DNA of 6,245 nt from Desulfocapsa sp. (GTDB lineage: Bacteria; Desulfobacterota; Desulfobulbia; Desulfobulbales; Desulfocapsaceae). The DNA is taken from positions 1 through 6,245 of the forward strand of contig JAOZLM010000137.1 of the NCBI GenBank assembly GCA_029934815.1, written 5' to 3'. Made by a program: the position numbers and the translations under genes. Shown here one piece after another: positions 1 through 6,245 of this stretch. Position 1 is the stretch's first letter. Every line of letters begins with the position of its first letter. Under the pieces are notes generated by a model that searched no databases, was not told where the DNA came from, and was given only the letters and a program-made list of their open reading frames with translations.

Positions 1-3000
1 TCATAGGCATTTCTAAACATCTGCATCCACGGAGTCACTTTCAGATCCTTCATCTCCTCCGGCAAATAATGCGCCTGCCAGGGAAGAAATACACGTTCCG
101 GATGCGGCATCATAGCCAGATGGCGGCCATCTGCTGAACAGAGTCCTGCCAGGCCATCCGGTGAACCATTAGGATTAAAGGGATACGATTCGGTGGCCTC
201 TCCTGTATCGTCCACATAACAAAGAGGTGCCAGATTTCCGGCTACTATTTTTTCTTTTACTGCTGCATCTGGAAAATTCAATAAGCCTTCACCATGATCC
301 ACATGGATACCAAAGACCAGATCTTCCATACCTTTTAACATCAGCGATGGACTTTTACCTACCTTTACAGTGCTCCAGCGGGATTCAAAACGACCCGATT
401 TATTATGAATAAAACGGGGCTGTTTTTCAGCCGCCATATCCTGCCAGGGTACCCAGCCCAAAAGACCAAAGAGCTGACAACCATTACATATACCGAGACT
501 GAATGTATCCGGTCTGTCATAAAACTCACGGAACATCTTTTTCAGGGTATCGTTAAAAGCGATTGTTGCTGCCCAGCCTTTGGCAGATTCGGGAACATCG
601 GCGTAAGAGAAACCACCAACAGCAGCAAGCCCTCTAAAATCGTCAAGATTCACTCGTCCTGCCAAAAGATCACTCATGGCAATATCCCAGGGCTCAAAAC
701 CTGCCTGATAGAAGGCTGAACTCATTTCACGATCGGAATTTGAACCTTCATCCCGTAAGATTGCGACTTTTGGTTTGTCAGTTTTTGCAAGTAACTCAGC
801 AGGAGCCGGTTCCGGTGTAAAACTGAGATTATAAGCAGGGCCTTGTCGATCATAACTGTTTTTCTTTTCAGCGTCGGCGCACTCTGTATTTATTTGCAGA
901 CGTTCAAGCTGATAACTGGTCTCTTCCCACCACTCACGGAGCAGTCGCATATCTTCATCAAGTACAGACTCGTCATTTACACGAATTTTTATCTGTTTTT
1001 CTGTTGTACTCTGGCCAAGATTTACAGCGGGGATGTCATATTCTTTCAACAGTGCTGTAAATGATGCCACCTTGTCATCGGCACATTCCACAACCAGTCC
1101 TAATTCCTCAGAAAAGAGTGCTTCCAATGTAGAATCTGTTGATTCCACATGCAGATCCAGCCCACAGTTTCCGGCAAATGCCATCTCAAGAAGAGTTGTA
1201 ATCAAACCACCATCACTACGATCATGTCCAGACAGCAACAAACCCTGAGCCATTGCTTCCTGAATAGCCAGAAATCCCTGTTTAACCTTTTCAGGATTAT
1301 CCATATCCGGGCAATCATTACCCAGCTCTGAACGTGTCTGAGCAAGAGCCGATCCGCCAAGGCGATTATTGTTATCGCTAAGATCAATAAAAAGAAGGGA
1401 GGATGTACCGGCAGATTTCAAATCCGGAGTAAGAACCTTTGTGATATCTGTCATGGCCGCATAAACGGAAATTACCAGCTCACGGGGCGATTTAACGGTC
1501 TCATCACCCACCATGGTAGCCATGGAAAGAGAATCTTTTCCGCCATCCACTGCCATTCCAACCGCAACCATAGCATCACACATGCCTTTTGCCGCATCGT
1601 ACATAGCCGCTCCCTCACCGGGGAGTTTTGGCGCCCACATCCAGTTCGCAGAACATTTCACCTGTTCGAGATCATCAATCTTTGCCCACACAAGGTTTGT
1701 CAGCGATTCGCCAACGGCCATTCTGGCACCTTTTGCCGGATCAACCAGCATTTTAATGGGTTGCTCGCCAATAGCTGTAGCACCACCGGTGAGGCCAAAA
1801 TGCGATTGCGCAACAACCGCCACATCACTTACGGTGAGTTGCAAAGGCCCGCAGCATTGCTGTTGAGCAATAAGCCCGGTTACCGCACGATCTACCTTAT
1901 TGGTCAAGAAACGTTTGGAGCCTACAGATACCAGACGAAGCACATCATGGAGCGCATCACGCACGCCCAAATCATCGGGCAAAGTTAATGCTGCCAGCTC
2001 TTGTGTATTTCTGGAATCTTCAAAAGTCTTCTGCGGGATATCACCAAGTAATTCAGAAAGATCAATATCAACAGGGGTAGAACCATCCTGCGAATCACGA
2101 ACCACAAACTGTAAATCGCCGGTCACTTCACCAAGGACCTCACAACCCACCTTTTCACGGTCACATATCGCCTGAAACTCATCAATATTTTCAGGGCTGA
2201 TCAGAAATCCGTTTCGTTCCTGATATTCGGCCACATATATTTCCAAAACAGACATGGTGGGATCACCCACCCGCATCTTACGAATCTCAATATAGCCGCC
2301 GGAATGTTCCACCAGCTCTTTTAAAACGTTGGCAGGCCCGCCAGCGCCCTGATCGTGAATCACATCGATAATGGTTTTATCACCCATCTCGTTGCATGCA
2401 CGGATCACACGGTTCATCTTCTGTTCCATTTCAGCATCGCCACGCTGCACCGCGTTAAAATCAAGCTCTTCAGCGTTTTCGCCCTGTAACATGGAGGATG
2501 CTGCACCACCACCAAAACCAACACGATACGCAGGGCCGCCAACCTGAACGATCTTCATGCCTTTTGCTTCTTTGTCTTTATCGGTGTGACGGTCATCAAT
2601 CTGGCCAATACCACCAGTGAACATAATGGGTTTTAAAAATCCCCAGCGCTCACCCGTTGAAAGGCGCAGATCAAAGGAACGGGTAAAACCCTGAATCATG
2701 GGTTCGCCAAACTTATTTCCATAATCAGATGCGCCGTTGCTGGCCTCGATCTCAATATCAAGGGCTGAGGCAAGATTATCCGGACACTGGTAGGAATTTT
2801 CCCAGGGAAGTGTGTATCCGGGAATATGCAGATTGGCCACGCAATAGCCTGTGGTTCCGGCGATTACAAAACCACCCTTTCCTGTTCCCTGAACGTCACG
2901 GATACGGCCACCTGCTCCTGTTTCAGCTCCGGGAAATGGTGCAACACCAGTGGGAAAATTATGCGTTTCTGCGGTGAGCAACATGTGATAGGTCGCATCC

Positions 3001-3788
3001 TGCTCCTGCAAAGGACCGGGCTTTCCGGGTTGAACCGGCATAATGGTATGCACCCCATGCCCCGCCACAACACTGGAGTTATCCTTAAATGCCACCAGAC
3101 TGCCCTTGGGATTTTTCTTGAGTGTGTCTTTCACCATTTCAAAGAGCGTTGCGGCCTGCAACTCCCCGTCAATCACCTGCGCACCGCCAAAAAAACCGTG
3201 TCGGGAATGCTCTGAGTTGGCATTATTCAGATCCATAATCTCAACGATTGTTGGATTACGATTATTTTTTTCCACAAAGTACTGATGATAAAAATTCCGA
3301 TCCCGCTCATCCATTGAGATACCGGGAATAGCAAGGAGCGCATCAGGCCCTCCCGCCATCATATCCACGTCATATACCGCTTCGGGTTTGATTCCTGTTT
3401 CAAAAGTGGACAGGGCTTCAGGATAAGGGCATTCGGTCATACGATCGTGATTATCCCGAATAAAATCATCCAGACTTATGGTATCCTCCACAAGATATCG
3501 GTGAGAACGCTCCACACGAGAAACGGTATCAAGGCCGGTGGCATGACAGATAGAAACCATATTAGAAGACCAGGCTGTGGCAAAATTGAGCCGCGGCCCC
3601 ATTTCCACCACCCGTTCACCGCTTAGTGCGGAAGTAGTGGTCACAGAATCTGCCAGAAAACCATCGGCCAGAATCAACTGCAAACGCTGCTGTTCTTCTT
3701 CTGTTAACGCTTTGCCGGATTCGATATTAAAACAGTATTCCTGATTAGCGCTGGTTCTACGGTAAAGCTGACTGACGATGGATGACAT
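1..3788 (-). CDS. purL: Phosphoribosylformylglycinamidine synthase, single-chain type, C-terminus cut by window edge
   Basis: This cytoplasmic enzyme makes FGAM from FGAR, glutamine and ATP, the fourth step of de novo purine synthesis. The frame is open for 1262 codons with no stop before the left edge. The order is an N-terminal PurS-like domain (about 1-150), a linker with NSEHSRH (191-197), a first synthetase half with AETHNFPTG (273-281, His276) and HDQGAGG (478-484), a second half with VDGGKDS (747-753) and SGHDRSDGG (853-861), and a class I glutaminase domain from about 1007. The glutaminase triad is visible: Cys1101 in GICNGCQ, and His1229 and Glu1231 in MMPHPERV. PurS, PurL and PurQ functions are therefore in one chain, so separate purS and purQ are not needed. 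The ATG at 3788 is firm: an in-frame TAA lies eight codons upstream with no other start between, and AGGA sits 6 bases before it. The E. coli enzyme has about 1295 residues; the window ends in the conserved PWMQMFRNA segment, so probably only about 5-15 residues are missing. Many motifs match the animal enzyme (PFAS) more closely than E. coli PurL. Confidence 0.97.
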   Translation of the reverse strand, partial: MSSIVSQLYRRTSANQEYCFNIESGKALTEEEQQRLQLILADGFLADSVTTTSALSGERVVEMGPRLNFATAWSSNMVSICHATGLDTVSRVERSHRYLVEDTISLDDFIRDNHDRMTECPYPEALSTFETGIKPEAVYDVDMMAGGPDALLAIPGISMDERDRNFYHQYFVEKNNRNPTIVEIMDLNNANSEHSRHGFFGGAQVIDGELQAATLFEMVKDTLKKNPKGSLVAFKDNSSVVAGHGVHTIMPVQPGKPGPLQEQDATYHMLLTAETHNFPTGVAPFPGAETGAGGRIRDVQGTGKGGFVIAGTTGYCVANLHIPGYTLPWENSYQCPDNLASALDIEIEASNGASDYGNKFGEPMIQGFTRSFDLRLSTGERWGFLKPIMFTGGIGQIDDRHTDKDKEAKGMKIVQVGGPAYRVGFGGGAASSMLQGENAEELDFNAVQRGDAEMEQKMNRVIRACNEMGDKTIIDVIHDQGAGGPANVLKELVEHSGGYIEIRKMRVGDPTMSVLEIYVAEYQERNGFLISPENIDEFQAICDREKVGCEVLGEVTGDLQFVVRDSQDGSTPVDIDLSELLGDIPQKTFEDSRNTQELAALTLPDDLGVRDALHDVLRLVSVGSKRFLTNKVDRAVTGLIAQQQCCGPLQLTVSDVAVVAQSHFGLTGGATAIGEQPIKMLVDPAKGARMAVGESLTNLVWAKIDDLEQVKCSANWMWAPKLPGEGAAMYDAAKGMCDAMVAVGMAVDGGKDSLSMATMVGDETVKSPRELVISVYAAMTDITKVLTPDLKSAGTSSLLFIDLSDNNNRLGGSALAQTRSELGNDCPDMDNPEKVKQGFLAIQEAMAQGLLLSGHDRSDGGLITTLLEMAFAGNCGLDLHVESTDSTLEALFSEELGLVVECADDKVASFTALLKEYDIPAVNLGQSTTEKQIKIRVNDESVLDEDMRLLREWWEETSYQLERLQINTECADAEKKNSYDRQGPAYNLSFTPEPAPAELLAKTDKPKVAILRDEGSNSDREMSSAFYQAGFEPWDIAMSDLLAGRVNLDDFRGLAAVGGFSYADVPESAKGWAATIAFNDTLKKMFREFYDRPDTFSLGICNGCQLFGLLGWVPWQDMAAEKQPRFIHNKSGRFESRWSTVKVGKSPSLMLKGMEDLVFGIHVDHGEGLLNFPDAAVKEKIVAGNLAPLCYVDDTGEATESYPFNPNGSPDGLAGLCSADGRHLAMMPHPERVFLPWQAHYLPEEMKDLKVTPWMQMFRNAY

Positions 3789-3794
3789 GATTTT

Positions 3795-3799
3795 TCCTG
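3795..3799 (-). promoter_or_regulatory. Ribosome binding site of purL
   Basis: On the minus strand this reads CAGGA, with AGGA ending 6 bases before the purL ATG at 3788. It is a normal Shine-Dalgarno match and supports this start, which is also the only start codon after the in-frame upstream TAA. Confidence 0.7.
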
Positions 3800-3844
3800 A
3801 AAGATATGATTATGCAGTTGTAATATGGATTTTAACCAGGCTAT

Positions 3845-3853
3845 TTTATACCA
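3845..3853 (-). promoter_or_regulatory. Candidate extended -10 promoter element for purL
   Basis: The minus strand reads TGGTATAAA, which fits the sigma-70 extended -10 pattern (TG, one base, then TATAAT) with one mismatch in the hexamer. The best -35 at 16-18 bases upstream is poor (TTTAAT or similar), which is usual for extended -10 promoters. Transcription would begin near 3838 and leave a leader of about 50 bases. The leader is too short for a purine riboswitch and I see no stable hairpin in it. This is inferred from sequence only; the region is AT-rich, so chance matches are likely. Confidence 0.4.
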
Positions 3854-3878
3854 GATAGCAGGCTTCATTAAAAGTTTC

Positions 3879-3907
3879 TTGAAAAGAAAGCAAAAAAAGA
3901 ACAAAAT
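3879..3907 (+). promoter_or_regulatory. Candidate promoter for the ATPase-smpB transcript
   Basis: TTGAAA (3879-3884) matches the sigma-70 -35 consensus at four of six positions. After a 17-base spacer comes CAAAAT (3902-3907), which matches the -10 consensus at four of six. Transcription would begin near 3914, giving a leader of about 45 bases. Both hexamers are imperfect and the region is AT-rich, so this is only a plausible candidate. Confidence 0.3.
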
Positions 3908-3942
3908 ACCCCATACACAGATATTGAACCCCCTGCATTTTC

Positions 3943-3946
3943 AGGA
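3943..3946 (+). promoter_or_regulatory. Ribosome binding site of the ATPase gene (long spacing)
   Basis: AGGA lies 12 bases before the ATG at 3959, longer than the usual 5-9. No better purine-rich match lies closer, although the intervening AGAAAAA could contribute weakly. An in-frame TAG at 3950-3952 leaves the ATG as the first usable start, so the start holds despite the spacing; initiation may be modest. Confidence 0.45.
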
Positions 3947-3958
3947 TAATAGAAAAAC

Positions 3959-5758
3959 ATGAAACTACTCAACTCAGATGCACTGCTCGACATTCTCCTT
4001 AAAAAGAGACTAATCACTCCCAAACAAAAGCAGTTTATCACCCTTGAAAAGGGTAAACAACGGCAGAAACTCCTGAAAAAATTTAGCTCGGAACGGGAGT
4101 TTGACAAAAACTTTCCAGATCTTGTGGATATTATTGTCTCCTTCAAACTTAATGCCGGCGGAAAAAAAGGCATACTTCTGGATGAAGATTCTGTTATCAG
4201 GGCGGTAAGTCAATCCTGCGGTTTACCCTTTAAAAAACTGGACCCTTTGAAACTGGATATCGAAACGGTAACCAAAACCATCCCCAGAAACTTTGCGTTA
4301 AGACACATGCTGCTGCCCTTTAACTTTCAGAATGGAATCCTGGAAGTTGCAATGTACCATCCTGATAATAAGACCGTTTTAAAAGATATTGAACAGGCTA
4401 ATCAGGTAAAGATCAAACCTTACCTCACTCCCAAGTCTGATATCAAAAAAATTCTGGCCGATTTTTTTGGTTTCCAACACTCTATCAGTGCCGCTGAAAG
4501 CCAGTTTGGTGCTCCGGGAGTTGGCGGCAGTGTTGATATCGGAAACCTGGAACAGTTTGTGAAGATATCCTCCTCAAGGGAGATCTCATCATCAGATCAG
4601 CATATAAAATCGGCAGTAAACCATCTTTTCAATTACGCCCTTGATCAAACCGCCAGTGATATCCACGTGGAACCCAAGCGTGATAACTGCATGGTTCGTT
4701 TTAGGATTGATGGTGCACTGCACACCATCTACAACCTGCCAAAGGCTGTGCATTCGGCAATTGTTGCCCGAATTAAATCTCTGGCACGACTTGATATCGC
4801 TGAAAAAAGAAGACCGCAGGATGGCCGTATAAAATTATCGCTGCAAGGTGGTAAAGAAGCGGAAGTTCGTGTTTCTACGGTTCCGGTGGCCTTCGGAGAA
4901 AAGGTGGTGATGCGCCTCCTTGATCCGGATGTGATTTTTCAGGATTTGGACAGGCTTGGTTTTTCCAAACGGGATCGTGTTGTGTATGATTCTTTTATCC
5001 ATTCACCACACGGTATTGTGCTGGTGACCGGCCCCACTGGATCGGGTAAATCAACAACCCTCTATTCCACTCTGGAAAAGATCGCCACACCTGAAAAAAA
5101 CCTGATAACTATTGAAGATCCTGTAGAAATGGTGCATGAGGCCTTTAACCAGATTTCCGTACAACCACTGATCGATGTCACTTTTTCCACCATCCTTCGT
5201 AATATTCTGCGTCAGGATCCGGATGTGATTATGATTGGTGAGATTCGGGATCTTGATACCGCCTCCCATGCCGTACAAGCCGCTATGACCGGGCATCTGG
5301 TTTTCTCAACCCTGCATACAAACGATGCGGTCTCGTCTATTGTACGATTGCGGGATCTTGGTCTTGAACCCTTTCTTATTTCATCCACACTGCTTGGCGC
5401 TCTTGCGCAACGTCTGGTGCGCACCATTTGCCCGGATTGCATTGAATCCTTTACAATAGAGGGACATGAGCTTCTGAATCTTGGTTTTCCGGCGGCTGAC
5501 AACGAAACCTACACGCTTAAGCGAGGAAAAGGGTGCAGGAAATGCAGAGGCACCGGATACAAAGGACGTTGCGGAATATTTGAAATCTTCCCCCTGTCGG
5601 AGCAGATGAAAAAAATGATCAGTGCCGGAGAGAGTGCGGACGAAATCCGACAGCTTGCAATCCGTGAAGGAATGACTACCTTACGGGAAGACGCCTGGGA
5701 AAAGGTCAAGGCGGGAATAACCACTCATGAAGAAGCAATGCGGGTAACCGCTGAATAG
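3959..5758 (+). CDS. gspE: GspE/PilB-family assembly ATPase (type II secretion or type IV pilus)
   Basis: This is a 599-residue cytoplasmic ATPase of the family whose hexamers power pseudopilus or pilus assembly by acting on an inner-membrane platform protein. The N-terminal region (about 1-170) looks like an MshEN/T2SSE_N domain; its second half (about 75-170) contains the family-like DEDSVIRAV and TIPRNFALRHMLLPF segments. The motor domain follows from about residue 215: Walker A GPTGSGKST (358-366, Lys364), Asp box IEDPVE (385-390), Walker B region DPDVIMIGEIRD (420-431, Glu428) and His box with GHLVFSTLHTND (445-456). A tetracysteine zinc motif is present: CPDC (491-494) and CRKC (526-529). 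All catalytic motifs are intact. The intact tetracysteine motif and AMTGHLVFSTLHTND are shared by GspE and PilB, so the two cannot be separated from sequence alone, and no gspF, gspD or pil gene lies in the window. PilT-type retraction ATPases are excluded by the long N-terminal region and zinc motif. The gene is followed after 2 bases by smpB, likely in one operon. Confidence 0.95.
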   Translation: MKLLNSDALLDILLKKRLITPKQKQFITLEKGKQRQKLLKKFSSEREFDKNFPDLVDIIVSFKLNAGGKKGILLDEDSVIRAVSQSCGLPFKKLDPLKLDIETVTKTIPRNFALRHMLLPFNFQNGILEVAMYHPDNKTVLKDIEQANQVKIKPYLTPKSDIKKILADFFGFQHSISAAESQFGAPGVGGSVDIGNLEQFVKISSSREISSSDQHIKSAVNHLFNYALDQTASDIHVEPKRDNCMVRFRIDGALHTIYNLPKAVHSAIVARIKSLARLDIAEKRRPQDGRIKLSLQGGKEAEVRVSTVPVAFGEKVVMRLLDPDVIFQDLDRLGFSKRDRVVYDSFIHSPHGIVLVTGPTGSGKSTTLYSTLEKIATPEKNLITIEDPVEMVHEAFNQISVQPLIDVTFSTILRNILRQDPDVIMIGEIRDLDTASHAVQAAMTGHLVFSTLHTNDAVSSIVRLRDLGLEPFLISSTLLGALAQRLVRTICPDCIESFTIEGHELLNLGFPAADNETYTLKRGKGCRKCRGTGYKGRCGIFEIFPLSEQMKKMISAGESADEIRQLAIREGMTTLREDAWEKVKAGITTHEEAMRVTAE

Positions 5759-5760
5759 AT

Positions 5761-6245
5761 ATGGCAAAACAAGCTACTGACAATGCAGTAAAAATTGTCT
5801 GTAAAAATAAAAAGGCCTTCCACGACTATCAAATCGAAACAAGATATGAAGCTGGAATGGTGCTGCGAGGGCCCGAAGTAAAATCACTGCGTGCTGGCAA
5901 GGCAAACCTGAAAGACGGGTATGCCCAGATCGATAAGCGCGGAGAACTGTATCTTCATAACGTGCATATTTCCCTCTATAGCTTTGCCACCCACAATCCA
6001 AATGAGCCACGAAGAGTTCGAAAACTCCTGCTTCATAAACGGGAACTAAAGAAACTTATCGGCAAATTACGGGAAAAGGGGCTTGCGCTGATCCCATTGA
6101 AGATATACTTTATAGGAAATGGTAAAGCCAAAATTGAACTTGGCCTTGCCCGTGGTAAAAAATTGTATGATAAACGGGCATCTCTAAAAGAAAAACAGAG
6201 TAACCGTGAACTGCAGCGCGAAATGCGCACGAAGTATGTTGGCTA
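5761..6245 (+). CDS. smpB: SsrA (tmRNA)-binding protein SmpB, 3' end at window edge
   Basis: SmpB binds the tRNA-like domain of tmRNA and delivers it to stalled ribosomes, where its C-terminal tail occupies the empty mRNA channel during trans-translation. The 161 visible codons show the family signatures: FHDYQIETRYEAG (20-32), GPEVKSLRAGKANLKDGYA (37-55), RKLLLHKREL, LIPLKIYF, and ELGLARGKKLYDKR ending at 139 (DKR 137-139), followed by a basic, charged tail (ELQREMRTK). The ATG at 5761 is firm because an in-frame TGA occurs at 5752-5754. No clear Shine-Dalgarno precedes it, and it starts 2 bases after the ATPase stop, which suggests translational coupling. The last two bases are TA, so the next codon is either a stop or Tyr; at about 160 residues the protein is already at the usual family length, so it is probably complete or nearly so. 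Confidence 0.96.
   Translation, partial: MAKQATDNAVKIVCKNKKAFHDYQIETRYEAGMVLRGPEVKSLRAGKANLKDGYAQIDKRGELYLHNVHISLYSFATHNPNEPRRVRKLLLHKRELKKLIGKLREKGLALIPLKIYFIGNGKAKIELGLARGKKLYDKRASLKEKQSNRELQREMRTKYVG

Larger units (their letters stand above)
3789..3958. other. Divergent intergenic region between purL and the secretion ATPase gene
   Basis: This AT-rich stretch of 170 bases separates the two divergently read genes and must carry the promoters for both directions unless transcription starts inside a gene. It contains the candidate promoter elements and ribosome binding sites listed separately, and a short AT-rich inverted repeat, TTTCTT/AAGAAA (3875-3889, loop of 3), which overlaps the candidate rightward -35. 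I see no tRNA, small ORF with a good start, or terminator in it. Confidence 0.8.

Noticed and set aside
1513..1866. A plus-strand open frame of 117 codons antisense to purL, rich in Ser, Ala, Pro and Thr
   Set aside because: It runs opposite the VDGGKDS and WMWAPKLPGEG region of purL. Its composition reflects the complement of a conserved coding region.
2826..3215. A plus-strand open frame of 129 codons antisense to purL
   Set aside because: It lies wholly inside purL, whose minus-strand frame has intact conserved motifs. The frame's product shows no recognisable family and no convincing ribosome binding site; it is a coding shadow.
1..3788. Possible frameshift or nonsense mutation in purL
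   Set aside because: The reading frame was checked at the start, near 2961, 2355, 1548, 1224, 1032, 723, 474, 102 and 3. All conserved motifs fall in the same frame, so the gene looks intact.
3789..3838. Possible purine riboswitch in the purL leader
   Set aside because: The leader is about 50 bases and shows no three-way junction or conserved purine-aptamer core.
3924..3950. A better-scoring -35/-10 pair, TTGAAC and GATAAT, before the ATPase gene
   Set aside because: The spacer is only 15 bases and transcription would start almost at the ATG, leaving the AGGA ribosome binding site outside the transcript.
3868..4213. Minus-strand open frames across the start of the ATPase gene
   Set aside because: They overlap the N-terminal coding region of the ATPase, and the Phe/Ser-rich product is what the complement of Lys-rich coding sequence gives. 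No family is recognisable.

Overview
This window holds three conserved bacterial genes and one short intergenic region. I see no mobile element, CRISPR array, tRNA or rRNA. The base composition is moderate, coding density is high, and every start codon has a nearby in-frame upstream stop, so the gene boundaries are firm. The N-terminal style of the secretion ATPase (degenerate MshEN repeats plus tetracysteine zinc motif) and the single-chain PurL suggest a Gram-negative bacterium, possibly Desulfobacterota (deltaproteobacterial) in type. That placement rests on remembered family resemblance, not a search, and is tentative.

Layout. Positions 3788 down to 1 (minus strand) encode a large single-chain phosphoribosylformylglycinamidine synthase (PurL, purine biosynthesis step 4). 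It is open throughout and lacks only its extreme C-terminus, which lies beyond the left edge. Positions 3789-3958 are a divergent intergenic region with a candidate extended -10 promoter for purL, a weaker candidate promoter for the rightward genes, and a ribosome binding site for each side. Positions 3959-5758 (plus strand) encode a GspE/PilB-family ATPase of type II secretion or type IV pilus assembly. Two bases later, from 5761 to the right edge, comes smpB, the tmRNA-binding protein of trans-translation, complete or nearly so.

How they work together. purL is transcribed away from the other two and shares only the intergenic control region with them. The ATPase gene and smpB are almost certainly co-transcribed, and smpB translation may be coupled to the end of the ATPase gene. 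There is no obvious biochemical link between purine synthesis, secretion and ribosome rescue; these look like housekeeping neighbours.

The points most worth a second look are the strong resemblance of this PurL to the animal enzyme (PFAS), the degenerate N-terminal region of the ATPase, and the tight ATPase-smpB pairing. I found no convincing undescribed system.
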